Below are positions 17,892 through 26,141 of a stretch of DNA of 64,000 bases, one piece after another. Origin of the DNA: Rhodococcus sp. 1163 (lineage in GTDB: Bacteria > Actinomycetota > Actinomycetes > Mycobacteriales > Mycobacteriaceae). The notes beneath the pieces were generated by a model that had not been told where the DNA came from, did not search any database, and saw nothing but the letters and a program-made list of their open reading frames with translations. The stretch covers positions 312,501-376,500 of the forward strand of contig NZ_MKKX01000018.1 of assembly GCF_002091985.1 (NCBI RefSeq), given 5' to 3'. Positions within the stretch are counted from its first letter, which is position 1. The number at the start of each line of letters is the position of its first letter. Both the position numbers and the translations under genes were made by a program.

Positions 17892-18737
17892 CTATCCGAG
17901 ATACCGCCGTGCGAATGCCAAAGCCTGCCCGAGCATCGACGCCCGCTCGGGCAGCGTGCGTGCGTTCTGCGTATTGATCTCGATGACGGCCTGCCCGCGA
18001 AAACCTCGACGAACCAACTCTGTGCACACCTCGGCGCATGGTTGTTCGCCGTGCCCGGGGATGAGATGCTCGTCGACCGACGCACCTCGACCGTCGGCCA
18101 GATGGAGATGGGCCAGACCCGCACCCATGCGATTCATCATCTCCAACGCATCGGTCCCGGCAGTTGCCGTATGTGACAGATCCAGCGTGTAGTGCGCGTG
18201 CCCGGAATCGGTCGGGTCGTAGGACGGCGCGAACGCCGAGAGCGCAGCACCAGGGCCGCCGCGCTTGCGAAGTCTCGCCGCAGATCCTTCCTTGCGGCCG
18301 AACAACCGATCTGCACGCATCGGAAACATGTTCTCGACGGCGACCACGACGTCCGAACCCATCTCGAGGTCCGCCACCTGATCGGCGAATCCGTCGGCAT
18401 ACTTCCGCTGCCACCGAAACGGCGGATGCACCACGACTGTCGAGGCACCCAATTTCTCTGCAGCCTGCACCGAACGTTCCAGTTTTGCGGCCGGGTCGGC
18501 GCCCCAGACTCGTTGGGAAATCAGCAGGCAAGGGGCATGGATGGCCTGCACCGGAACCGAATACTTACGAGAGAGCGCCGCGACGGCGTCGACTTCCTGG
18601 CTCACCGATTCGGCCCACACCATCAGCTCGATGCCGTCGTAGCCGAGTTCTGCCGCATAGCGAAACGCCGCTTCGGTGTTCTGCGGATACACCGAAGCTG
18701 TCGACAATCCGACTGCTACCAAGCCTTTCGACGCCAC
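17892..18737 (-). CDS. sugar phosphate isomerase/epimerase-like TIM-barrel protein
   Basis: A 281-residue AP-endonuclease-2-type TIM barrel (xylose isomerase-like). Metal-ligand segments are visible: GYDGIELMVWAE, IHAPCLL, VVHPPFRW, VAVENMFP, LDLSHTATAG, LHLADGRG and VIEINTQN. It corresponds to Rv0498. The reaction is unknown. It lies 7 bp downstream of the repeat-rich membrane protein gene and 143 bp upstream of the thioesterase gene. That 143-bp gap holds two G-runs (GGGGGGGTGAAG and GGGGGGTGAAG) but no gene. Confidence 0.82.
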   Translation of the reverse strand: MASKGLVAVGLSTASVYPQNTEAAFRYAAELGYDGIELMVWAESVSQEVDAVAALSRKYSVPVQAIHAPCLLISQRVWGADPAAKLERSVQAAEKLGASTVVVHPPFRWQRKYADGFADQVADLEMGSDVVVAVENMFPMRADRLFGRKEGSAARLRKRGGPGAALSAFAPSYDPTDSGHAHYTLDLSHTATAGTDALEMMNRMGAGLAHLHLADGRGASVDEHLIPGHGEQPCAEVCTELVRRGFRGQAVIEINTQNARTLPERASMLGQALAFARRYLG

Positions 18738-18744
18738 CGTCGAC

Positions 18745-20025
18745 TCAGCCCGTACTCAATTGGAAAGCCAGCGGTCCCAACGTCACGAACACCCCGACTG
18801 CGATGGCTATGACCATGCTGAGCAAATCGTCGGTTCGACGCAGAATTCGCACCACGGCCACCAACCCGACGATGACGATGACTGCCAGAGTCAGGGCAAC
18901 CCATGGCAGCATGTCCCAGAGCTTCTCGAAGCCTTTGAACAAGAGTGCGCCCACCACGATTGCGACGGCGCCCTGTCCTGCGAGTGCGAGCCATTGCTTG
19001 GCAGCATTCTTCTTGTCGGATCGTTCCTTCGAGGCGTCCGCGGCCTCAGTCGCGAGATCGTCCTCGGCGACAATCTGGTCTTTCTCATCCTTCTTGTCGA
19101 CCGCCTCGACCTTCTTGTCGACCGGTTCGAGGACGACGGCATCGGTCACCTCGGTCACAGCGTCATCGGGCTTCGATGCTGCGCGGCGCTCGAACGCTCT
19201 CCCGAATTTCGGCTTCGCATCCGGTGTCGGTGCTGCAGCGGGCGACGCCGCTGTCTTCTTCTCGGTTTCCGGTGCCTTCTTTTCGACTGCCTTCTTTTGA
19301 GCCACCGCGACCGGGTTGGAGGGTTGCGGTCGCGACTGAGCGGGCATCGCGGCTGTGCTGGGCTGATCGGCCGCCCGCGGCCGAGCCTGCGACGGCTTGT
19401 CGACCACGTCGGTCTTCGGAACAGCGTCTGCTTCGGTGCGTGAGAACCGACTGCGTTGAACGAAGCCTGACGTGCGGGAACTGCGCTCGACCGGTTTCGC
19501 TTCCTGGTTCGGCTTCGCCACTGTTTCCTGGCGCGACACTGGTTCTTGACGCGGCACTGGTTCTTGACGCGACACTGGGTCTTGACGCGACACTGCTTCC
19601 TGACGCGACACGGTGTCTTGACGCGAACGGACCGGCACCGGTCGCGGTGTGGCTGCCGACCCGTAAGGCCGACGCTCGTTCTCGTCGTGAGCCTGATTCA
19701 GCAGATCGGCTGCAGCTGTCGTCGATCCCGACAACAGTTCCGGCTCCTGCTGCCTGCGAGAAGATTGCTGGAACTGAGGCTTGGGCGTCGGCTGCGGTGA
19801 CGGCGCGGCGGCACGCGGCGGTTCGACGACCGGCGCTTCGGCAGAGACCGGTTCGTCGCGCACGACGGGGATTTCCCCGGTCAACTCGGCGACGGAGATA
19901 CCGCCCTTGACGCCTCGACGGCGGCGTCCGCCCGAATTGAGGTTCGACTTCTGACCGTTCCGCGCGAGTAGCTCGGCAACGGAAATCTGCCCGGTGTCCT
20001 CCGGGTTTGCGTTGTTGTTCGTCAT
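18745..20025 (-). CDS. Rv0497-like repeat-rich membrane protein with ISVAEL motifs
   Basis: A 426-residue protein. Two short copies of an ISVAEL motif lie near the N-terminus (GQISVAELLARNG at 13-25, GGISVAELTGEIP at 41-53). A disordered Pro/Gln/Lys-rich segment follows, containing six six-residue repeats (residues 135-170), then an Ala/Lys-rich stretch. Three C-terminal membrane helices (AVAIVVGALLFKGFEKL, WVALTLAVIVIVGLVAVV, MVIAIAVGVFVTLGPLAF) complete it. The pattern fits a cytoplasmic tail on a membrane anchor. The ATG overlaps the stop of the Ppx remnant (ATGA). The function is unknown. Confidence 0.82.
   Translation of the reverse strand: MTNNNANPEDTGQISVAELLARNGQKSNLNSGGRRRRGVKGGISVAELTGEIPVVRDEPVSAEAPVVEPPRAAAPSPQPTPKPQFQQSSRRQQEPELLSGSTTAAADLLNQAHDENERRPYGSAATPRPVPVRSRQDTVSRQEAVSRQDPVSRQEPVPRQEPVSRQETVAKPNQEAKPVERSSRTSGFVQRSRFSRTEADAVPKTDVVDKPSQARPRAADQPSTAAMPAQSRPQPSNPVAVAQKKAVEKKAPETEKKTAASPAAAPTPDAKPKFGRAFERRAASKPDDAVTEVTDAVVLEPVDKKVEAVDKKDEKDQIVAEDDLATEAADASKERSDKKNAAKQWLALAGQGAVAIVVGALLFKGFEKLWDMLPWVALTLAVIVIVGLVAVVRILRRTDDLLSMVIAIAVGVFVTLGPLAFQLSTG
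19516..19623 (-). repeat. six tandem 18-bp in-frame repeats (RQxxVS hexapeptide)
   Basis: Residues 135-170 of the membrane protein read as six units RQDTVS, RQEAVS, RQDPVS, RQEPVP, RQEPVS and RQETVA, encoded by near-identical 18-bp DNA units (core TTGACGCGACACTG on the plus strand). Such an in-frame minisatellite can change copy number without frameshift. Confidence 0.9.
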
Positions 20026-20444
20026 GTCGAGCTCACTACCGGATCGCCGGTCGTTTCGGTGTCCAGCTTCCGCACAATCAAACCTTCCCTCAGCGCCCTC
20101 GAACGGATTTCGATCGGGTCGATCGACAGTGCTCGCATGCTCGCCTCCGCTACCAAAGCTCCTGACACCGACTGTGGTGACCGATCGTCACCGACGCATC
20201 CCCATCCTGCACGGTCCGCGCCCGACCTTCGGACCAACGATCGAATCGTCCTCGACGTTCCCACCGTACGGTCCGGGTTGCCCACAGTAGGTAAATACGT
20301 CGGCAGTTCCGATTCGAGCCCACTCCGCAGAACGTCGAAGCGTTCGTTCGCGGCTAGTTCCGGGTCGGGACGGCCACCGACAATCGCATCCATCACCGAT
20401 GGATGTGTGGTGTTGCTTTCGACGTCGAGCACCCCTAATCGCAC
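20022..20444 (-). pseudogene. internally deleted Ppx/GppA exopolyphosphatase remnant
   Basis: The 140-codon frame begins [13 protein letters not shown], matching the Ppx/GppA N-terminus (RLGVLDVGSNTVH) with the phosphate-loop glycine changed to Glu. It then jumps to the late part of the family (VGTSRTIRSLVRRSGA) and ends GALVAEASMRALSIDPIEIR and ALREGLIVRKLD, the family C-terminus. About 170 residues of the roughly 310-residue protein are missing, including the second phosphate loop and catalytic acidic residues. The frame remains open and its stop still overlaps the next start (ATGA). The GTG start abuts the divergent gene start with no gap. It may be a pseudogene or a retained short protein; exopolyphosphatase activity is not expected. 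Confidence 0.78.
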
Positions 20445-21278
20445 ATGACCACGGTACTGGGTCTACCGTCCTCTCTTGTGACACCAGGTAGTGGGCAGCA
20501 GACTTTTGCTGCAGAAGTTGATCTGGATTTCCCTCGCGAATGGGTGGAATTTCCCGATCCCGACAATGCCGAGCACATCATTGCGGCCGATCTGACATGG
20601 CTTCTGTCCAATTGGACGTGTGTCTTCGGCACTCCGGCCTGTCAGGGCACGGTTGCCGGTCGCCCGGACGACGGTTGTTGCTCACATGGCGCCTTCCTGT
20701 CCGATGACGACGACAAGCGCAAGCTCGACGAGTCGGTGAAGCTACTTACTCCGGAAGACTGGCAACTGATGGACAAGGGCCTCGGGAAGAAGGGTTACGT
20801 CGAACTCGACGACCTCGACGACGAGCAATCGCTGCGCACACGTCGGTACAAGGGTGCGTGCATCTTCCAGAACCGCCCCGGATTCGCCGGCGGCATCGGC
20901 TGCGCGCTGCACTCGATGGCCCTACGCAAAGGCATCGAGCCGCTCGAGGTCAAACCCGACGTGTGCTGGCAATTGCCCATCCGCCGCACGCAGGATTGGA
21001 TCACCCGGCCCGACGGCACCGAGATCCTCAAGACGACCATCGGCGAGTACGACCGTCGCGGTTGGGGCGAGGGCGGTCACGACCTTTCCTGGTACTGCTC
21101 CGGCTCCCCCGACGCGCACGTCGGAGAGAAGCAGGTTTTCGAGTCGTACAAGCCCGAACTGACCGAGATGCTCGGAAAGCCCGCGTACGACGAGTTGGCG
21201 TCGCTGTGCAAACGCCGTCGCGGATTGGGCCTCATAGCGGTCCACCCGGCAACCCGCGAGGCGCAGCGGACCAAGTAG
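20445..21278 (+). CDS. Rv0495c-like cysteine-rich conserved protein
   Basis: A 277-residue protein with conserved Cys/His clusters: [46 protein letters not shown] and [12 protein letters not shown]. This suggests a metal or iron-sulfur site like that in other Cys-cluster (YkgJ/DUF3109-like) proteins. It matches actinobacterial Rv0495c-type proteins by position and pattern. The molecular role is not clear. The ATG at 20445 touches the divergent start of the Ppx remnant, so the mRNA may be leaderless, or a GTG at 20478 may be used instead. Confidence 0.75.
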   Translation: MTTVLGLPSSLVTPGSGQQTFAAEVDLDFPREWVEFPDPDNAEHIIAADLTWLLSNWTCVFGTPACQGTVAGRPDDGCCSHGAFLSDDDDKRKLDESVKLLTPEDWQLMDKGLGKKGYVELDDLDDEQSLRTRRYKGACIFQNRPGFAGGIGCALHSMALRKGIEPLEVKPDVCWQLPIRRTQDWITRPDGTEILKTTIGEYDRRGWGEGGHDLSWYCSGSPDAHVGEKQVFESYKPELTEMLGKPAYDELASLCKRRRGLGLIAVHPATREAQRTK

Positions 21279-21338
21279 TTTCAGGCGAGTGGAAATGCTT
21301 CGTGGACAAGCACTTCCACTCCCCTGCGATGCGGTCGC

Positions 21339-22028
21339 CTACCCCTCGAGCTTGTAGCCCAACCCGCGTACGGTGACGAGACGTTCGGGTTTGGCCGGAT
21401 CCTGCTCGATCTTCGATCGCAGCCGTTTCACGTGCACATCGAGGGTTTTGGTGTCGCCGACATAGTCCGCACCCCACACCCGATCGATCAACTGACCCCG
21501 GGTGAGTACGCGCCCGGAGTTGCGCAGCAAATATTCGAGTAGATCGAATTCCTTGAGCGGCAACGTGATCTGCTCGGTGTTCACCAGCACGACGTGCCGT
21601 TCGACGTCCATGCGAACAGGCCCGGCTTCGAGCACACCAGTGTCGACGATGCCGTCGAGCTCGGCATCGTTGCCCCGACGCAAGACCGCGCGGATACGTG
21701 CGATCAACTCTCTGGCGGAGTAAGGCTTGGTGACGTAGTCGTCTGCGCCGAGTTCGAGCCCGACCACCTTGTCGATCTCACTGTCACGTGCCGTCACCAT
21801 GATGACGGGAACACCTGAGCGCGAACGTAATTGCTTGCACACGTCCGTTCCGCTCATGCCGGGAAGCATCAAATCGAGGAGCACGATGTCCGCACCTGCC
21901 CGATCGAATTCTGCGAGCGCCGAAGGGCCGTCTACGGCGACGGTGACCTCGAAACCCTCCTTCCGGAGGATGAAGGCCAAAGGTTCGGCCAACGATTCCT
22001 CGTCCTCGACGATAAGCACGTTGGTCAC
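21339..22028 (-). CDS. regX3: response regulator RegX3 (OmpR/PhoB family)
   Basis: A 229-residue two-domain regulator. The receiver domain has the acidic pair in VLIVEDEES, the phospho-acceptor Asp in [22 protein letters not shown] and the lysine in [10 protein letters not shown]. The winged helix is [34 protein letters not shown]. In mycobacteria RegX3 controls phosphate-starvation genes and links to ESX secretion and polyphosphate. The GTG start at 22026-22028 overlaps the senX3 stop (GTGA), so the two proteins are translationally coupled. Confidence 0.95.
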   Translation of the reverse strand: MTNVLIVEDEESLAEPLAFILRKEGFEVTVAVDGPSALAEFDRAGADIVLLDLMLPGMSGTDVCKQLRSRSGVPVIMVTARDSEIDKVVGLELGADDYVTKPYSARELIARIRAVLRRGNDAELDGIVDTGVLEAGPVRMDVERHVVLVNTEQITLPLKEFDLLEYLLRNSGRVLTRGQLIDRVWGADYVGDTKTLDVHVKRLRSKIEQDPAKPERLVTVRGLGYKLEG

Positions 22029-23200
22029 TGTGTCTCTCTTTCTGTCGACGCAGGGTCGTCTTCTTCGAAGTACGCCGGGATCTGCAGGGTGAAGGTGGAT
22101 CCGGTGCCGAGCTTGCTCCACAACGAAAGACTGCCGTTGTGGTTGGCTGCGACGTGTTTGGCGATCGCCAGACCGAGGCCGGTGCCGCCGGTGGCTCTCG
22201 AACGCGCCTTGTCGACGCGGAAGAATCGCTCGAAGACCCGCTCCTGATCTTCCTTGGCGATGCCGATTCCACGATCGGTAACCGCGAACGCAACATTCGA
22301 GCCACGAAGACCTCGACTCACCGAAACGGGTGAACCATCGGGCGAGTATGCGATCGCGTTCTGAATCAGGTTGGCGAGTGCCGTCACGAGTAGCGCCTGG
22401 TCCCCCAGTACTTCCAGGCCGCTCGGGTGGTCCGTGGTGACACTGATTCCGGCGTTCTCCGATGCGAGCTTCGACCGATCGAGGGCTTCGTTGACTACGG
22501 TATCGACATCCACGACGTCGAGGTCGGGGAGCCTCTCGGCCCCCTGCAGGCGCGAGAGTGCGATCAGCTCGCTCACCATGCTGCCCAGCCTCTTGGATTC
22601 GGCGACGACCTTACCGCCGAAATGACGGACCGAGTCCGGGTCGTCAGCTGATTCGAGTAGAGCTTCGGCCAGCAGGCTCATCGCACCGACTGGAGTCTTC
22701 AATTCGTGGCTGACGTTGGCGACGAAGTCCCGACGCGTCGCTTCCATCCGGGCCTGCTCGGAATCGTCGTCGGCGAACAGGACAACGAAACGTTGGTCCT
22801 CTTTGCTCAGCAGCCGAGCCACGCACCGGACCGCCATCCGGTCTCGACTCGTCGTCGTCCTGGCTTCCTTCGAACTGATGTCGACCTCGACGGGATTCCC
22901 GTCGCCGAGAACCTTTTGTGCGGCTTCCCATGCACGACCGTCGATGAGTCGATTACGCACCAGACCGAGTTCCTCGGCCCTCGGATTCGACAGGACGACG
23001 TCGTGGAACCTGTCTACGACGGCGATGCCGCTCTCGGACGCGAGAATGATCAGGTCCAGCACCTGCGGCATCGTCAATCCCGATGCCGCGCGTGTCCGCG
23101 CCGAATGCCGAGTCGCGAGGTACGGGATCAGAACACCGCCGACGAGGTACCCAACGAAGGCCGCTGCGATAGCCAGCAGCACAGCCGATGCAACACTCAC
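22025..23200 (-). CDS. senX3: sensor histidine kinase SenX3
   Basis: A 391-residue sensor kinase. It has an N-terminal membrane segment ([22 protein letters not shown]), a PAS-like domain ([24 protein letters not shown]), the H-box [23 protein letters not shown] and a HATPase domain with N, G1 and G2 boxes ([40 protein letters not shown]). It autophosphorylates and passes phosphate to RegX3. In mycobacteria it is held inactive by the Pst system when phosphate is abundant. Tandem PHO-box-like repeats lie 82-114 bp upstream of its start. Confidence 0.95.
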   Translation of the reverse strand: MSVASAVLLAIAAAFVGYLVGGVLIPYLATRHSARTRAASGLTMPQVLDLIILASESGIAVVDRFHDVVLSNPRAEELGLVRNRLIDGRAWEAAQKVLGDGNPVEVDISSKEARTTTSRDRMAVRCVARLLSKEDQRFVVLFADDDSEQARMEATRRDFVANVSHELKTPVGAMSLLAEALLESADDPDSVRHFGGKVVAESKRLGSMVSELIALSRLQGAERLPDLDVVDVDTVVNEALDRSKLASENAGISVTTDHPSGLEVLGDQALLVTALANLIQNAIAYSPDGSPVSVSRGLRGSNVAFAVTDRGIGIAKEDQERVFERFFRVDKARSRATGGTGLGLAIAKHVAANHNGSLSLWSKLGTGSTFTLQIPAYFEEDDPASTERETQ

Positions 23201-23281
23201 ACCGGAATCGTACGTTCGATGTGGAGCTCGTATACGCAGGGCGCAGGCATTCCCCTGGTCGCAACCGGCCTCGCCGACAGT

Positions 23282-23314
23282 GTTCTTCGACCGTTCATCT
23301 GAAGTTCGGGGAAT
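23282..23314 (+). promoter_or_regulatory. three tandem 11-nt PHO-box-like repeats upstream of senX3-regX3
   Basis: Three adjacent 11-nt units each begin with GTTC (GTTCTTCGACC, GTTCATCTGAA, GTTCGGGGAAT). Spacing and GTTC anchors agree with the actinobacterial PhoP/RegX3 direct-repeat operator (GTTCACC-type units of 11 nt). They lie in the 150-bp gap between gpmA and senX3, consistent with autoregulation. Confidence 0.6.
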
Positions 23315-23350
23315 CGGACACCGAATGGAGCCGCCGAACCACCGGAGAGC

Positions 23351-24106
23351 CTATTTTCCGCCCTGATTGGCGACGGCTGCCGCTCCCGCTGCCGCTGCTT
23401 CGGGGTCCAGGTATGTTCCTCCCCGGTTGCTCGGAACCAGCTTGCCCTCGCCGGCTTCGAAGTCGTAGCGCAGCGGAATGCCGGTAGGAATGTTCAGTGC
23501 CGCGATATCGGCGTCGGAAATCTCGTCGAGATACTTCACCAACGCCCGCAGTGAGTTGCCGTGCGCCGCGACCAGAACGTTCTTGCCAGCCTTCAGCTCG
23601 GCGACGATCGTCTCCTCGAAGTACGGGATGAGCCGGTCTACTACGTCCTTCAGGCATTCGGTCAGCGGCACGGTCGGCAGGTCGGCGTAGCGCGGGTCCG
23701 CGTCCTGGCTGTACTTGCTGCCTGCTTCGATCGCGGGCGGCGGCGTGTCGTAGCTACGACGCCACAGCATGAACTGCTCGTCGCCGTACTTGTCCTTGGT
23801 CTCCGCCTTGTTCAATCCCTGCAGCGCACCGTAGTGACGCTCGTTGAGGCGCCAGTCACGAACGACGGGGATCCAATGCCGGTCCGCTGCGTCGAGCGCG
23901 AGGTTCGCCGTGCTGATCGCTCGACGCAGAAGCGAGGTGTACAACACGTCGGGCAGCAGGTTCGCGTCGACCAGGAGCTCGCCGGCACGCTTGCCTTCGG
24001 CCTCTCCCTTGTCCGTCAAGCGGACATCGACCCACCCGGTGAACTGGTTGGAGAAGTTCCATTCACTCTCGCCGTGGCGGAGCAGAATCAAGGTTCCGAT
24101 ACTCAT
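23351..24106 (-). CDS. gpmA: 2,3-bisphosphoglycerate-dependent phosphoglycerate mutase
   Basis: A 251-residue glycolytic enzyme interconverting 3- and 2-phosphoglycerate. The catalytic phosphohistidine motif [12 protein letters not shown] is at the N-terminus, followed by [17 protein letters not shown], the acidic residue region [15 protein letters not shown] and the second histidine in [17 protein letters not shown]. It carries an Ala-rich C-terminal tail. Position matches mycobacterial gpm1 (Rv0489) next to senX3. Confidence 0.96.
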   Translation of the reverse strand: MSIGTLILLRHGESEWNFSNQFTGWVDVRLTDKGEAEGKRAGELLVDANLLPDVLYTSLLRRAISTANLALDAADRHWIPVVRDWRLNERHYGALQGLNKAETKDKYGDEQFMLWRRSYDTPPPAIEAGSKYSQDADPRYADLPTVPLTECLKDVVDRLIPYFEETIVAELKAGKNVLVAAHGNSLRALVKYLDEISDADIAALNIPTGIPLRYDFEAGEGKLVPSNRGGTYLDPEAAAAGAAAVANQGGK

Positions 24107-24148
24107 GGGGTCAGTTTCTCATGAACTGCGCAACAGTTGGCGCGCGTG

Positions 24149-24230
24149 GACCGGACACCGTTTTTACCGACCTGCGCGCCACATTCAGGTCCGAGCACGT
24201 GTGCGCGGTTTACAAAAACGGTGTTCGGTC
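24149..24230. repeat. 17-bp inverted repeat with 48-bp spacer between gpmA and the pirin gene
   Basis: GACCGGACACCGTTTTT (24149-24165) and AAAAACGGTGTTCGGTC (24214-24230) are inverted copies with one mismatch. The spacer itself contains a smaller GC-rich dyad (GGCGCGC / GCGCGCC). The element marks the point where mycobacterial-like gene order stops. It could be a terminator for the pirin transcript, a regulatory dyad for gpmA or the relic of a small inserted element. Confidence 0.65.
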
Positions 24231-24243
24231 TGCCGAGTGCGTC

Positions 24244-25215
24244 TCATCCGCGTGGTTGTAACCGGGTGTTCGGCAATTCCGGTGCTGGCAGCGTGCTTTC
24301 CCATTCTGCGGGAAATGCCCCGTACTGCGTGGCGGACGAATTGTCTCGACGCGCCTGCTCCCATTCCGTGCGGAACTGGACTATCTCCTCGTGACTGCGT
24401 CCGATGAGGTTCCACCACATGATGATTCGCTCGTTCAGCGGTTCACCTCCGAGGAGCAGAACTCGTGCGTCGAGGTCTGTGGATGCGTGCACGGTGATCG
24501 TCTCCACGCCGGGCTCGTGATAGATCAATTGCCCGGTGCTGGCTGCTATCCCGGACACGGTGACCTCACCCGTGTCGACGAGGACGCCGTGTTCGAACGT
24601 GACATCGACATCGAGACGCGCAGTGCTTCCCGCCGGCACGACTATCTCGGCTCCCACCAAAGGGCTGAACATCTCGACGGGCGAAGTCTGGCCGAACAGC
24701 GATCCTAGAAAGACCGCTGCACGAATCCCGCCATGCTCGACTATCGGCGGAACGTAGTGGTGAAATGCAGGTTCGGTGAACCGATGATCGGCCGGCAATG
24801 CGATCCACAACTGCACACCGTGCAGGACGGAAGTGTTCGGTGTCGAGAATTCCGAATGCGCTATTCCTGTGCCCGCCGTCATCACGTTCAATTCGCCGGG
24901 GCGGACCATCGCGCGCGTTCCAGTGGTGTCACGATGCTCGATTTCACCGCGGAAAAGCCACGACACGGTTTGCAGCCCAGTATGTGGATGACCCGGGACC
25001 TGCATGCCAACGCCGGTAGAGACGTCATCTGGCCCGTAGTGATCGACGAAACACCATGCCCCGATCAATGATCGAGTGCGCTGCGGCAGAGTGCGCCGGA
25101 CGGTCATTGCGCGAGGACCACCCAACGGGACTTCCCGCGCCTCGAGAACTTGTACGACTCGATCAAGACGCGATTCACACGACAACTCCTGCGGCGAGGC
25201 TTCCAGGTTACTCAC
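24244..25215 (-). CDS. pirin family protein
   Basis: A 323-residue bicupin. The N-terminal cupin has the iron-ligand motif HPHTGLQTVSWLFRGEIEHRD and the GELNVMTAGTGIAHSE motif. The C-terminal cupin carries VLVDTGEVTVSG and LLLGGEPLNERIIMWWNLIGRS, both diagnostic for pirins. Members include quercetin-type dioxygenases and redox-sensing co-regulators, and the role here is not known. It starts with GTG and is divergent from the acetyltransferase gene. Confidence 0.9.
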   Translation of the reverse strand: MSNLEASPQELSCESRLDRVVQVLEAREVPLGGPRAMTVRRTLPQRTRSLIGAWCFVDHYGPDDVSTGVGMQVPGHPHTGLQTVSWLFRGEIEHRDTTGTRAMVRPGELNVMTAGTGIAHSEFSTPNTSVLHGVQLWIALPADHRFTEPAFHHYVPPIVEHGGIRAAVFLGSLFGQTSPVEMFSPLVGAEIVVPAGSTARLDVDVTFEHGVLVDTGEVTVSGIAASTGQLIYHEPGVETITVHASTDLDARVLLLGGEPLNERIIMWWNLIGRSHEEIVQFRTEWEQARRDNSSATQYGAFPAEWESTLPAPELPNTRLQPRG

Positions 25216-25289
25216 AACCGACCCTCATCTCATGACAACCCGGATGCCGATTCGGACGACAGCCTGGCATTCTGGGGCATAGTGGGATC

Positions 25290-25643
25290 ATGACCAATGG
25301 AGACCACAACGACGACGGCCACGGTTCGACAATAGTCGATGCTCCCGATCACCACCGTTACGAAATCCATGTGGACGGGCAGCGCGCCGGGTTCGCGGCC
25401 TACATCGATGCCGACAACCAACGGATTTTTCATCACACTGTGATCGACGATCAGTATTCCGGACGAGGCCTGGCCGGAGAATTGGTTGCCGCTGCGTTGA
25501 GTCGCACCCGCGATGCCCGTAAGCGCATAGTCCCGGTCTGCTCGTACGTTGCCAGATTCGTCGAAAAGCACCACGACTTCGACGACGCCCTCGACCCGGT
25601 TACACCTGCCACACTCGAAATCGTCCGGGCCGAGAACAAGTGA
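25290..25643 (+). CDS. small GNAT-type N-acetyltransferase (YjdJ-like)
   Basis: A 117-residue protein of the short YjdJ/NATD1-like acetyltransferase type. It has YEIHVDGQRAGFAAYIDAD, then the acetyl-CoA loop HTVIDDQYSGRGLAGELVAAAL and the C-terminal signature VPVCSYVARFVEKH. The substrate is unknown. Its stop overlaps the GTG of the broken AhpD-like gene (GTGA), so the two were once translationally coupled. Confidence 0.85.
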   Translation: MTNGDHNDDGHGSTIVDAPDHHRYEIHVDGQRAGFAAYIDADNQRIFHHTVIDDQYSGRGLAGELVAAALSRTRDARKRIVPVCSYVARFVEKHHDFDDALDPVTPATLEIVRAENK

Positions 25644-26111
25644 CCGCAGGGTCGAGTATTCATCGACAAGCAAAGCCCAACGGTATACAAGGCAATGGCC
25701 GCTGCTGCAGGCGAACTCCGGTCGCAGGCCGCTGACGTAGGGCTCGATCGAATCATTTTGGAGCTGGTAAACCTTCGGGTTTCACAGATCAACGGGTGTG
25801 CCTTCTGCCTCGACGTGCATAGCGCCGCCGCGTTCAAGGCCGGTGAAACCCTGCAACGCGTTGCGGTCCTACCCAGCTGACGCGAAACCACCCTGTACAC
25901 CGTGAAAGAACGTGCGGCCCTGCACATCGCCGAAGCCGTCACCCTGGTGAACAAAGAACACTCGAGCGACGAAGACTACGATCTGGTTCGGCAATCTCTC
26001 TCCGACGACGAGATATCGTTGCTGATCCTCACCGCGATCACCATCAACTCTTTCAACCGCATTTCGATCTTCAGTGGGCATCCCGTTGTGCCGCGGCCAC
26101 ATTCGTCCTGA
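25640..26111 (+). pseudogene. broken AhpD/carboxymuconolactone decarboxylase-like gene
   Basis: Reading from the GTG that overlaps the upstream stop gives four family-like codons, then a +1 shift is needed near 25652 to reach RVFIDKQSPTVYKAMAAAA. The frame then runs through the redox motif CAFCLDVHS until a TGA at 25878-25880, where homologues have Trp (LPxWRETTLYT). The same frame continues after the stop with ERAALHIAEAVTLVNKEH and ends NSFNRISIFSGHPV, completing the family. Two independent lesions make an active peroxidase-like protein unlikely, although re-initiation at 25695 or 25902 would still give fragments. Confidence 0.85.
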
Positions 26112-26141
26112 CCCGCACCCCCACAGCCGGACTCTCTCGGC

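Noticed and set aside
19516-19623. Short regular repeats suggestive of a CRISPR array
   Set aside because: The units are contiguous 18-bp in-frame coding repeats with no spacers and no cas genes nearby.
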